A DNA stretch of 8,147 nt from Bacteroidota bacterium (GCA_023393375.1 JAEWLI010000032.1:1-8147); one strand, 5' to 3'. Shown: positions 1 through 7,818, counted from the first letter of the stretch. The notes: a model not told the origin generated them from the letters alone. Made by a program: numbers and translations.

Positions 1-2708
1 CTCTTTATGTGGTTGATGGAGTCCCATTTACTGGAAGTATCAGTTCGATAAATACTGCTGACATTGCTTCTACGACCGTGTTAAAAGATGCTGCAGCAAC
101 AGCAATTTATGGTTCAAGAGGTGCTAATGGCGTTATTCTAATCACAACTTATAGTGGTAAAGGCCAGAAATCATATATTGACATAGATGTAAATATGGGA
201 ACTAATATGGCTTTAATTCCTAGATACAACACCATTAAGTCTCCGGAACAATATATTGGACTGAGTTGGGAAGCTATTTATAATGAAGGAATTGGACTAG
301 GAAGTGCTGATCCTGTTGAACGCGCTAATACTAGGTTGTTTTCAAGTGCTGGTATAGCACCAGGTTTTAATTTGTGGAACGTGGCAACTGCTGCTGAATT
401 AATCGATCCGGCAACAAAAATGGTAAGATCTGATGTTACACGTAAGTATGACCCAGAAGATTGGGAAGATTATGGTTTTCAAAGCTCTGAACGCAGAGAA
501 GCTAATATAAAATTTGGCGGTTCTTCAGAAAGAACCAGTTATTATACATCATTTGGATATTTGAATGATAAGGGATATATAATCAATTCTGATTACGAAC
601 GTTTGTCTGCCAGATTGAGCGTGAATCAAGAAATTACTAAATGGTTGAATGGAGGTGTGAGTCTGAACTATGCCAGAAGTGAAAAAAATACGAATGGACA
701 AAGTGAAGATTCCGGTAGCATATTCTGGTTTGTTGATAATATACCACCGATTTATCCTTTATTCATGAGAGATGCAGAAGGTGAATTTATTATTGATCCT
801 ATTTTTGGGGGTTATCAATTTGATTATGGTGACAGACCTGGTTTTTCTAGAGGATTTGGTGGTTTGACCAATTCAATTTCCGATGCTACTTATGATATAA
901 GGAGGGACAATCGTAACGAACTAAATGGAAATGCCAGCCTGAATGTTACTTTATTCGAAGGATTAACCTTTGAGAATCTTTTAGGTGCACAATATTATCA
1001 GAATAAATACGTAGACCGTGGAAATAAATTTTACGGAGGTTCTGCATCTCAGAACGGTGCTATTTATATTGAGAGTAGCGAATTGTTTAATTATAATTTT
1101 CTTAATCTGTTAAGATTTAGCCGGACCATAGGTGACCATGGTTTTGAAGCTATTGCAGCACATGAAGCAAGCAGGTGGGAAAGAAGTATGCTTATCGCCT
1201 CAGGATATAATTTAGTCGATCCCAATTTATTGGATTTAAACAATGCTGTAGTAAGTAATCCTAATTCTGCGTACACTGATGCTTATGCATTGGAAAGTTA
1301 TTTTGGCCAAGTCAACTATGATTTTAATAAAACATATTTTTTGTCTGGTACTATTAGAAGGGATGGATCTTCCAGGTTTCGTGATCATAAATGGGGCACA
1401 TTTGGTTCTGTTGGAGCTGCCTGGTTAATATCAAATGAAAGTTTTATGGATAATATGACCATTTTTGAATCATTGAAAATCAAAGCGAGCTATGGATTGA
1501 TTGGTGATCAGGCTGGTGTTGGTTATTATCCTGGTTATGACCTTTATAATATCAATAATCTAAATAAAAATCCTGCATTTTCATTTTATTCCAGAGGCAA
1601 CCCCGATTTAACTTGGGAAACTTCAAAAATGTTCCAAACTGGTATTGAATTCCAACTTGGAAGATTCCTGGAAGGTGCTATAGATTATTATTCTAAAAAT
1701 ACTGATGACTTAATTTTTGATGTTAGACAAGCACCTTCTAAGGGATATGCGATACTTACTCAAAACGCTGGTAGTCTGCGCAATAGTGGGTTGGAATTTG
1801 ATCTGACAGGAAATATCATTTCAGGTGATGATTATCGATTGAGCCTGAACATTAATGGTGAGATGTTTAGCAACAAGATCAGCAAAATGCCTATTGATCC
1901 AATGACTAATCAACCCAAAGCAATAGATGTCCAATCTCCGTTTGGCTGGTCAGAAGGTCATTCTATATTCGATTTTTATTTAAGGGAATGGGCAGGAGTA
2001 GATCCTGTGGATGGTCGTGCTATGTGGAATGTTTATTATTATGATGAAAATAATAATGATATTGTTGATGAAGATGAAAGAATTGGCAGCTTAACTGACT
2101 ATTTAGCTAATAATCCAGGAATAAGTGAATCAGCTATTAAATCAACTACAACTAAAACCTATGCTGATGCAACTCAAAAATTTGTAGGAAAATCAGCTAT
2201 ACCTGATGTAAGGGGTGCATTTAATTTAAGGGCAGGTTTCAAAGGATTTGACTTAAGTGTTCAGATGTTATATAGTTTTGGGGGATATGCTTACGATTAC
2301 AGTTATGCTTCTTTAATGAGCAATACAAGAATTGGAGGTAATAACTGGCATCAGGATATCTTAAACAGATGGGAAAATGAAGGAGATGTTACAGATGTGC
2401 CAAGACTATCCAACAATTTGGATCTGGGAGTTAATTCTTCCTCAACCCGATTCTTAACAAAGGCCAATTACCTGATACTGAATAACGTAAGCCTAAGTTA
2501 CAGTATTCCTAATTCCTTAATTAATAGAATGGGTTTGACTGGTGCTAGTGTATGGATAAAAGGTGACAATCTTTGGGTTAATACTTTTAGGCGTGGATTT
2601 AATCCAGCCACTGCAGAAGCTGGATCATCAAATGAAGATGATAGCCAAACCAGGTATCAATATTCCCCTTTATCTTCTTTATCAGCAGGTTTAAGAATCA
2701 GAATTTAA
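1..2708 (+). CDS. SusC/RagA-like TonB-linked outer membrane receptor, 5'-truncated
   Basis: Outer-membrane TonB-dependent channel that, with its SusD partner, imports oligosaccharides or peptides. The frame is open to the left edge: codons before position 9 read L-Y-V, giving LYVVDGVPF, so the GTG at 9 is an internal valine and the true start lies upstream. Visible, counting from that GTG: the end of the plug with the SusC/RagA signature (VLKDAAATAIYGSRGANGV, about residues 24-42), then a long beta-barrel of alternating aromatic strands to residue 899. The C-terminus (RRGFNPATAEAG ... YSPLSSLSAGLRIRI) matches the family ending, although the last residue is Ile rather than the usual aromatic. 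Family members have roughly 1000 residues, so about 100-200 are missing: signal peptide, carboxypeptidase-regulatory-like domain, TonB box and early plug. An acidic EF-hand-like loop lies at residues 679-690. It is followed 10 bases later by susD. The family is certain; the substrate is unknown. Confidence 0.96.
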   Translation, partial: LYVVDGVPFTGSISSINTADIASTTVLKDAAATAIYGSRGANGVILITTYSGKGQKSYIDIDVNMGTNMALIPRYNTIKSPEQYIGLSWEAIYNEGIGLGSADPVERANTRLFSSAGIAPGFNLWNVATAAELIDPATKMVRSDVTRKYDPEDWEDYGFQSSERREANIKFGGSSERTSYYTSFGYLNDKGYIINSDYERLSARLSVNQEITKWLNGGVSLNYARSEKNTNGQSEDSGSIFWFVDNIPPIYPLFMRDAEGEFIIDPIFGGYQFDYGDRPGFSRGFGGLTNSISDATYDIRRDNRNELNGNASLNVTLFEGLTFENLLGAQYYQNKYVDRGNKFYGGSASQNGAIYIESSELFNYNFLNLLRFSRTIGDHGFEAIAAHEASRWERSMLIASGYNLVDPNLLDLNNAVVSNPNSAYTDAYALESYFGQVNYDFNKTYFLSGTIRRDGSSRFRDHKWGTFGSVGAAWLISNESFMDNMTIFESLKIKASYGLIGDQAGVGYYPGYDLYNINNLNKNPAFSFYSRGNPDLTWETSKMFQTGIEFQLGRFLEGAIDYYSKNTDDLIFDVRQAPSKGYAILTQNAGSLRNSGLEFDLTGNIISGDDYRLSLNINGEMFSNKISKMPIDPMTNQPKAIDVQSPFGWSEGHSIFDFYLREWAGVDPVDGRAMWNVYYYDENNNDIVDEDERIGSLTDYLANNPGISESAIKSTTTKTYADATQKFVGKSAIPDVRGAFNLRAGFKGFDLSVQMLYSFGGYAYDYSYASLMSNTRIGGNNWHQDILNRWENEGDVTDVPRLSNNLDLGVNSSSTRFLTKANYLILNNVSLSYSIPNSLINRMGLTGASVWIKGDNLWVNTFRRGFNPATAEAGSSNEDDSQTRYQYSPLSSLSAGLRIRI

Positions 2709-2718
2709 ATTTATTGAC

Positions 2719-4227
2719 ATGAAAAATAAATTATATATATTTAGTGTAATTGCTCTTTTATTTATAATGAGTAACTGCGGGGAGGGGTTCCTTGATGAAG
2801 AACCTACCAGACGTTTATCCCCAGAACAAATTGCAGAAGCTGCAGAATCTGACCCTTCTGTATGGAATGGTTTCACAGCTGGTTTATATTCTACCATGTA
2901 TATTACCGGGACCGGAGGTACTACTGGTCATGATGACTTCGGGCAGAAAGGATATGATATTTTTAGTGATATGATTGTGTCTGACATGGTACTAGCCGGA
3001 ACCAATTATGGTTGGTATACTAATATAGCCAGATTCCAAGCTACTGTAAACAATACATTAAATTCCGCATATCAACCGTGGAGGTATTATTACAGAATTA
3101 TTTTCAGTGCCAATTCTTTAATTGAAGTTTTAGGTGGTAATGATGCAGAACAGACCGATATTGACCGGCAATACATTATGGGTCAGGCTAAAGCGATGAG
3201 GGCATATGCATATTTTTATTTATCACAATTTTATTCAACCGGGTATAATTCAGGTACTGAAACCATATTGCCGTTATATACTGATACGCAGGTTCCAGCA
3301 CAACCATTAAGTACTTCTGAAGTAGTATATAATCAAATTATTAAAGATTTATATGAGGCAGTATCTTTACTGGAAGGATTTAACAGGTCTGCTAAAAATG
3401 AAGTTAATCAAGATGTGGCAAAAGGATTATTGTGTTATGCTTTAGCTGCCAGGGGCACTAACGAAGATCTTGAAGAAGTGGTTAGGTTAACGGATGAAAT
3501 TATTCTTGCCGGTAGATTTAGACTATTAGTTGAAAATGAAGTAGTTGCATTATTTGATGAAGAGGGTAGTATCATTAATAGGGATATTGCTGGTTTTAAC
3601 AATGTAGCTTCTCCAAGTTGGATGTGGGGTGTTGATTTAACCTTGGATAATGAACTTGACCTAATTTCCTGGTGGGGACAAGTTGATTTATTTACTTATA
3701 GTTATGCATGGGCAGGAGATCCAAAAACAATTGATGAAGGACTATACAATAGTATAAGGGAGGATGATGTCAGAAAAGGTCAATTCGATCCTGAAGAAGA
3801 TCTGATGCCTATCAATAAATTTTATGCTCCTGATCGGGCGATAGGTGGACAACGGTATATTGTAACTGATTATGTTTACATGCGTTTGGAGGAGATGTAT
3901 TTGCTAAATGCTGAGGCTAACGCTAGATTAGGTGCTGATGAATTGGCAATTGATAAACTTAAGGAATTATTAGAGTTAAGAATTGATGACTATAGCTACA
4001 TAGATGACCTTAGTGGTGAAGCTCTCCTAGATGAAATTTATTTTCAAACCAGAGTGGAGCTTTGGGGAGAAGGTAAATCGTATTTGGCTATGAAGAGGTT
4101 AAAGAAGACAATTACCAGAGGGCCAAACCATCTATTTAATGCCGGAGATTCTTTTGCTTGGGATGCTAATGAACTGACTTTCCCTATTCCACAAGCTGAA
4201 TTACTGAATAATCCGGCTCTCCAATAA
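2719..4227 (+). CDS. SusD/RagB-like surface lipoprotein (nutrient-binding partner of SusC)
   Basis: Surface-exposed lipoprotein that forms the hinged lid over the SusC barrel and helps capture substrate. The product is 502 residues, normal for the family. Residues 1-19 are a lipoprotein signal (Lys2, Lys4, hydrophobic 5-17) ending at Cys20; the lipobox MSNC has an unusual Asn at -1. The mature start CGEGFLDEEPT is the classic SusD 'FLDxxP' pattern. The TPR-like fold is seen in QAKAMRAYAYFYLSQFYS (about 156-173), the DYVYMRLEEMYLLNAEANARLG helix region (about 384-405), and TRVELWGEGKSYLAMKRLKK (about 444-463). The ending TFPIPQAELLNNPALQ is also typical. The SWMWGVDLT and LYNSIREDDVRKGQF segments (about 300-352) occur in many RagB/SusD proteins. 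The ATG at 2719 is 10 bases after the susC stop with no Shine-Dalgarno sequence, usual in this phylum, so the genes are probably co-transcribed. A terminator follows, so no SusE/F-like protein or enzyme is downstream. The ligand cannot be inferred. Confidence 0.96.
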   Translation: MKNKLYIFSVIALLFIMSNCGEGFLDEEPTRRLSPEQIAEAAESDPSVWNGFTAGLYSTMYITGTGGTTGHDDFGQKGYDIFSDMIVSDMVLAGTNYGWYTNIARFQATVNNTLNSAYQPWRYYYRIIFSANSLIEVLGGNDAEQTDIDRQYIMGQAKAMRAYAYFYLSQFYSTGYNSGTETILPLYTDTQVPAQPLSTSEVVYNQIIKDLYEAVSLLEGFNRSAKNEVNQDVAKGLLCYALAARGTNEDLEEVVRLTDEIILAGRFRLLVENEVVALFDEEGSIINRDIAGFNNVASPSWMWGVDLTLDNELDLISWWGQVDLFTYSYAWAGDPKTIDEGLYNSIREDDVRKGQFDPEEDLMPINKFYAPDRAIGGQRYIVTDYVYMRLEEMYLLNAEANARLGADELAIDKLKELLELRIDDYSYIDDLSGEALLDEIYFQTRVELWGEGKSYLAMKRLKKTITRGPNHLFNAGDSFAWDANELTFPIPQAELLNNPALQ

Positions 4228-4265
4228 AAACACTACACGATTTAATGACATCGTAGAAAAGATAC

Positions 4266-4303
4266 AAGAAGGATTATTTCATTATGGGGTAATCCTTCTT
4301 TTC
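4266..4303 (+). terminator. Rho-independent-type terminator after susCD
   Basis: An 11-bp perfect inverted repeat, AAGAAGGATTA (4266-4276) against TAATCCTTCTT (4290-4300). Three G-U pairs plus C-G and A-T can extend it inward to a three-base loop at 4282-4284. The tail (TTTCT) is short and broken by a C, so termination may be partial. It lies 38 bases after the susD stop and marks the operon end. Confidence 0.75.
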
Positions 4304-4378
4304 TAATTTGATTTTCTAAAATTAACTACCACCCCAACATCAATTGAAACTATCCCTTCCCAAACAAATCCTCATATC

Positions 4379-4409
4379 TTTGCTTATCTTAAAACCTACA
4401 ATAATTTTG
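4379..4409 (+). promoter_or_regulatory. Bacteroidota-type sigma promoter for the truncated haemoglobin gene
   Basis: TTTG at 4379-4382 and TAATTTTG at 4402-4409 match the phylum's -33 (TTTG) and -7 (TAnnTTTG) boxes at every defined base, with a 19-base spacer. The -7 box ends only four bases before the ATG at 4414. Transcription should begin at or within a few bases of the start codon, giving a leaderless or nearly leaderless mRNA. The start site is inferred from spacing, not seen. Confidence 0.75.
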
Positions 4410-4413
4410 TAAT

Positions 4414-4809
4414 ATGAACAAAAAAAAAGAGATCAGCCAATTGGCTGATGTGAAGTTGTTGGTAGATGAATTTTATGCTAAAGTAAGACAGGACAATTTA
4501 TTAAAAGATATATTTGAAGAAAGAATAGGTGATCACTGGGAGCCTCATCTTCAGACCATGTACCGATTCTGGCAAACGCTTCTGTTAGACGAAAACACCT
4601 ATAGCGGTAGCCCATCGATGAAACATATGAACCTTCCCATACATCAACTACATTTCGACAGATGGTTAGCGTTATTTCACGCTACTATTGATCAATATTT
4701 TATAGGAGAAAAAGCAGCAGAAGCCAAAGTAAGAGCCGAAAGAATGGCCATGATGTTTCAGTCAAAATTGGCTAGTTATAGGAGTACCGGCAATCAGGGG
4801 TTGATATAA
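4414..4809 (+). CDS. Group III truncated haemoglobin (2-on-2 globin)
   Basis: Small cytoplasmic haem protein of 131 residues, normal length for truncated globins. No signal peptide or membrane segment. The group III pattern is clear: FYAKVRQDNLLKDIF with Tyr21 at B10; WEPHLQTMYRFW with His45 at the distal E7 position; GSPSMKHMNLP with His71 as the likely proximal haem ligand (F8); and FDRWLALF with Trp84 at G8. These assignments follow alignment by eye to the Campylobacter jejuni Ctb family, so all key haem-pocket residues are kept. Group III globins are linked to oxygen, nitric oxide or peroxide chemistry, but the role of this one is not shown. The gene stands alone: terminator upstream, own promoter, terminator downstream. 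Codons 3-5 form a run of nine A. The start is supported by the promoter spacing; no Shine-Dalgarno sequence is present or expected. Confidence 0.93.
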   Translation: MNKKKEISQLADVKLLVDEFYAKVRQDNLLKDIFEERIGDHWEPHLQTMYRFWQTLLLDENTYSGSPSMKHMNLPIHQLHFDRWLALFHATIDQYFIGEKAAEAKVRAERMAMMFQSKLASYRSTGNQGLI

Positions 4810-4874
4810 TCAATTAGTATCTGTTTTTTTAAAATGAATTCCATATAATCTGAAATGCCATCATTATTACCTAA

Positions 4875-4913
4875 AAATGAAAAAGCGACAGCACCCTATC
4901 GCTTTTTTCATTT
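4875..4913. terminator. Bidirectional hairpin terminator between convergent genes
   Basis: AAAAAGCGA (4880-4888) pairs with TCGCTTTTT (4899-4907) around a 10-base loop. Bulging one T at 4908 lets AAATG (4875-4879) pair with CATTT (4909-4913). Read on the plus strand the GC core is followed by six T; read on the minus strand it is also followed by a T run. It lies about 70 bases after the haemoglobin stop and 16 bases past the stop of the minus-strand gene, so it can end transcription from both sides. Confidence 0.8.
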
Positions 4914-4929
4914 GGTATATTTTATATGT

Positions 4930-7764
4930 TTACCTTTTTATAAACCGTTTAACGATTCTCTCACCTTTTGTCGTCTCAATTGATATGATATATACGCCAT
5001 ATTTTAAATCGCCCACATAAAAGCCATTTCCATTTTCATAGATTCCCCCTTTCAATGTTTTTCCACTCAGATCACGAATTTGAATGAAGGATGAATTTGA
5101 ATAATCCGGATCGTTTATGAACAAATAGTTATCGGTTGGATTGGGATATAATAAAGCTGCGTTTTGATAAACAGGTTTAGTACTTGTAACTTTTGGTGCA
5201 TAGGGCATGGACCATAATTGATATCCAAGTTCATCTTGTGCCGTGAAATAAATTTGATCTTCGATCAGCATAAATGACCTTGGGTTGGAACTGTAGTGCC
5301 CGGGATTAATATCAGCTGCCATTTCTATTTCACCTTCTGCGTTCATTCTATATACCTCTCGTCCATATTCCGGAGTAGTAGCCGTAAAATAAAGATATTC
5401 ATTGATAGAGGTCAACACTGCAGGATTAGAGGAACCCGTACCCTCATATAGATCTTTTACAAGTGTAGTTCCAGCTGCAGTGCCATCTGTTTTCCAAAGC
5501 TCCCTTCCATATTTATTATCAAAAAAGGAGAAATAGAGGAGATCATTATGATTCGTAAAGGTAATGCCTGTTTCAATTTTATCGAGCGTTTTAAGAATAG
5601 AGGTGCCATTTTTAGTGCCATCTGTTCGCACAACTTGAGTTGAGTTTGTTTGATGATTATCGACGAGGAAGATATAAGAATTTCCATACTTTACTACAAA
5701 AATTGAATTATTTAAACTAATCTGATCCATTAATTCTGTTACCCCATTTGCTGTAGTCATGGAATAAATTGCATTCTCATAGTTTTGGTTGTATGCAGTA
5801 AAAAACAAGACATCTTCTCCTGCATAAAGACGATAATAATCTGATAAATCACCTGTTTCTAATGCTACTGGTTCATTTTCAGAACCATCATAGCTATATA
5901 TTCCTTGAGTGGTACTAATAAATAGCTTATCGTCAGATGATGAAATATCTCTGATAAAAGTTGAAGTACTAAATACGGTATCAATTTCCACGCCATTCGA
6001 TTTTAAAAGATTATTGTTACTTATGAAATAGAAATGCTCTTTAAATGACATGGAGTAAAAATTTGCAATACTTACATCGGAAAATATCTTTGTACCTTCA
6101 TTTGTGCCATCGGTTTCCCATATTTGGTTTTTGTTGTTTTTATCCACCACCTTAAAATATACTTTCTTATCATCGATGGCTATTGTACTTTCATTTCTAA
6201 ACCCCATATACATATTTACTGAGTCTACGAGTAGAGATAGCTCGCCTTTGGAAATATCGTAACGATTTAATGTTCTGGTTGTGTTGTCAGATATCATTAA
6301 CGTATTATTGTTATAGATGAGCATCTCGCCTGAAAAACCATTTTTGGTTTTATTGATGTTGATCATGGATGTCTCTATTCCGTTTGTCACATACAATTCT
6401 TGTCCATGTTTATCTGAGTAGCCACTAAAAAACACTTCCCCGTCTTTGATTTTAAAATAGCTGCCTTGAATAAAATAGGAATTGAGATTTCCTAGTGGAA
6501 GATGTTCTCCTGTTGAAACATCCACAATTGAAATAGCATAATTATCCATATTGACCTTATTATATATTAAATAATAATTGGCGGTGATTTTTTCAATATA
6601 ATCACTACACATCTGACTGATATACCAACCAAAATATTGAGAACTAGTATTCTCAATACTTGAGATCTTTGTTATTTCATTTGTTTCAATATTCAATTTC
6701 AGTAAAGCATGGCCATTAATTTCATCTACGTCTGTAAATAGAAGAAAATTTTCATATGAAGCTAAATTTGAGATCTTTTTTCTGTTTTCGTTCGTATTAT
6801 CATATATTTTTATCCAATTCTTTTCAGTCTCATCAAATTTATAAATAAGATATTGATGGTTTTGGGTACTTAATATAGTAGCCACTAAAGTTTCTTGAAC
6901 AATACCAAATTGCGAATGATAACCTTGTGCTATCGTCTCACCATATTCGTTTTTTAGATACTCTTCTTCAAAAACCACAGGTATTACTTCGTCTCCACTT
7001 ATCTTATATAAGTGTAATCTAGGGTCGTCATAACTTCTTTCCAAAGCTTCCGAGGCTATATAAAGTTCGTCTTTAAACTGTGTAAACACAAGTTCAGAAG
7101 CACTATAGGAGTTGAAATTAAAATGTCCGATCAAATGCATGCCTAAAGTATTATTACACTTGTATACATTAGTGCCACTCACAAATATCAGGTCATCATT
7201 CAATAAAGCCGCTCTGGAGGTGGTGCCACTAACCCTACCTAAACTTTTTACATTTTTATCATGAACATCTATGGACCAAACATGTGTCCTATTTAGGTCA
7301 TCAAAGTTAAAAAAGTATAGGTTTGATCCACCAGCAAATAGACCTTCCGGTGATATACCAGGAATACTCACGAGCAATGATGTTTTTTCAGGTGTCCCAT
7401 CTGTTTTCCAAATACCCATTTCTTTATCACTCTCAGCAAAGAAGTATAACCAACCATTGAGTTCAACAATGAAATTATAGTTCGTAGAAATACTATATGT
7501 ATTTATACTTCCTGTTGGGCCTGGATAAATATCTTTTAACAATTTTGTGCCTGCATCTGTGCCGTCGGAGGACCATAATTCATTACCAAAGTGCTGATTG
7601 TTGGATACAAATATTGTTCGACCCCCTATTGTGGCAAAAATTCTCGGGGAAGAACTTTGATCACTGTTCAACCCAAATTCAGTTAACCGCGTTTGGCTGT
7701 TACTATGGGTTGTGAGGGTGAAAATGACTGCGAATGTAATAAGTAATGTGTAAATGTATCTCAT
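4930..7764 (-). CDS. Secreted ELWxTDGT-repeat protein with T9SS C-terminal sorting domain
   Basis: Large exported protein of 944 residues, function unknown. Residues 1-23 are a Sec signal (Arg2, hydrophobic 4-18, SNS before the cut) with Gln24 as the likely first mature residue, fitting the Bacteroidota preference for N-terminal pyroglutamate. The body carries ELWxTDGT-type repeats: ELWSSDGTDAGT (62-73), GIWKTDGTPEKT (117-128), QIWETDGTNEGT (547-558), QVVRTDGTKNGT (710-721), ELWKTDGTAAGT (755-766), and degenerate copies ELYVTNG (456), EVYRMNA (803) and YQLWSM (848). Between them lie short strands such as LYFFA and LYFTA; a beta-propeller-like fold is inference. Residues 872-944 are a type A sorting domain: LYPNPTDNYLFI, IQIRDLSGKTLK, YGVYIISIE and a basic KRFIKR end, directing T9SS export and surface attachment or release. 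No catalytic motif is recognised. The start at 7764 is set by the signal peptide and the upstream promoter. It is a single-gene unit, with no Shine-Dalgarno sequence. Confidence 0.93.
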   Translation of the reverse strand: MRYIYTLLITFAVIFTLTTHSNSQTRLTEFGLNSDQSSSPRIFATIGGRTIFVSNNQHFGNELWSSDGTDAGTKLLKDIYPGPTGSINTYSISTNYNFIVELNGWLYFFAESDKEMGIWKTDGTPEKTSLLVSIPGISPEGLFAGGSNLYFFNFDDLNRTHVWSIDVHDKNVKSLGRVSGTTSRAALLNDDLIFVSGTNVYKCNNTLGMHLIGHFNFNSYSASELVFTQFKDELYIASEALERSYDDPRLHLYKISGDEVIPVVFEEEYLKNEYGETIAQGYHSQFGIVQETLVATILSTQNHQYLIYKFDETEKNWIKIYDNTNENRKKISNLASYENFLLFTDVDEINGHALLKLNIETNEITKISSIENTSSQYFGWYISQMCSDYIEKITANYYLIYNKVNMDNYAISIVDVSTGEHLPLGNLNSYFIQGSYFKIKDGEVFFSGYSDKHGQELYVTNGIETSMININKTKNGFSGEMLIYNNNTLMISDNTTRTLNRYDISKGELSLLVDSVNMYMGFRNESTIAIDDKKVYFKVVDKNNKNQIWETDGTNEGTKIFSDVSIANFYSMSFKEHFYFISNNNLLKSNGVEIDTVFSTSTFIRDISSSDDKLFISTTQGIYSYDGSENEPVALETGDLSDYYRLYAGEDVLFFTAYNQNYENAIYSMTTANGVTELMDQISLNNSIFVVKYGNSYIFLVDNHQTNSTQVVRTDGTKNGTSILKTLDKIETGITFTNHNDLLYFSFFDNKYGRELWKTDGTAAGTTLVKDLYEGTGSSNPAVLTSINEYLYFTATTPEYGREVYRMNAEGEIEMAADINPGHYSSNPRSFMLIEDQIYFTAQDELGYQLWSMPYAPKVTSTKPVYQNAALLYPNPTDNYLFINDPDYSNSSFIQIRDLSGKTLKGGIYENGNGFYVGDLKYGVYIISIETTKGERIVKRFIKR
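5467..7581 (-). repeat. ELWxTDGT repeat units within the secreted protein gene
   Basis: Five clear copies encode (W/V)-x-[ST]-DGT at 7546-7581, 7381-7416, 6091-6126, 5602-5637 and 5467-5502; a degenerate copy begins at 6399. Two copies (around 5483 and 7397) share the identical 14-base stretch CCATCTGTTTTCCA on the plus strand. The strong motifs sit at the two ends, with a motif-poor stretch of about 330 residues (129-455) between the second clear copy and the first degenerate one. Confidence 0.8.
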
Positions 7765-7786
7765 AGAATTTATATTTTTTTCATCT

Positions 7787-7818
7787 TAAAATTAAACCGA
7801 ACCATATCCACTTCCAAA
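7787..7818 (-). promoter_or_regulatory. Bacteroidota-type promoter of the ELWxTDGT protein gene
   Basis: On the minus strand, TTTG (7818-7815) is followed after 20 bases by TAATTTTA (7794-7787). The first is a perfect -33 box and the second matches TAnnTTTG except for its last base. Expected transcription start is near 7782, giving a leader of roughly 18 bases before the ATG at 7764. The leader is A-rich with no Shine-Dalgarno sequence. Confidence 0.55.

Noticed and set aside
9..11. GTG as the start codon of the SusC-like gene
   Set aside because: The frame is open upstream and LYV-VDGVPF is a conserved plug-domain motif, so this is an internal valine codon.
1091..1276. Minus-strand open frame of 61 codons
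   Set aside because: Lies wholly antisense to the conserved SusC barrel, and its translation has no recognisable features.
2691..2897. Minus-strand open frame of 68 codons across the susC/susD junction
   Set aside because: Antisense to the end of susC and to the susD signal peptide region; no promoter or family resemblance.
2792..2974. Plus-strand open frame of 60 codons
   Set aside because: Out-of-frame shadow of the susD coding sequence.
4234..4254. Weak inverted repeat ACGAT ... ATCGT after susD
   Set aside because: Only five base pairs with no T tail; the stronger hairpin at 4266-4303 explains termination.
4303..4378. Additional promoter or RNA between the susD terminator and the haemoglobin promoter
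   Set aside because: TAATTTG near 4304 lacks the second spacer base of the -7 consensus; no further structure was seen.
5457..5687. Minus-strand open frame of 76 codons
   Set aside because: Alternative-frame shadow inside the ELWxTDGT gene.
7271..7715. Two plus-strand open frames (7271-7480 and 7497-7715)
   Set aside because: Antisense to the signal peptide and first repeats of the ELWxTDGT gene, with no promoter and implausible protein composition.
7770..7784. Upstream mini-ORF (ATG AAA AAA ATA TAA, minus strand) in the ELWxTDGT leader
   Set aside because: Its ATG sits about two bases after the -7 box, so it is probably at or before the transcription start and not in the mRNA.
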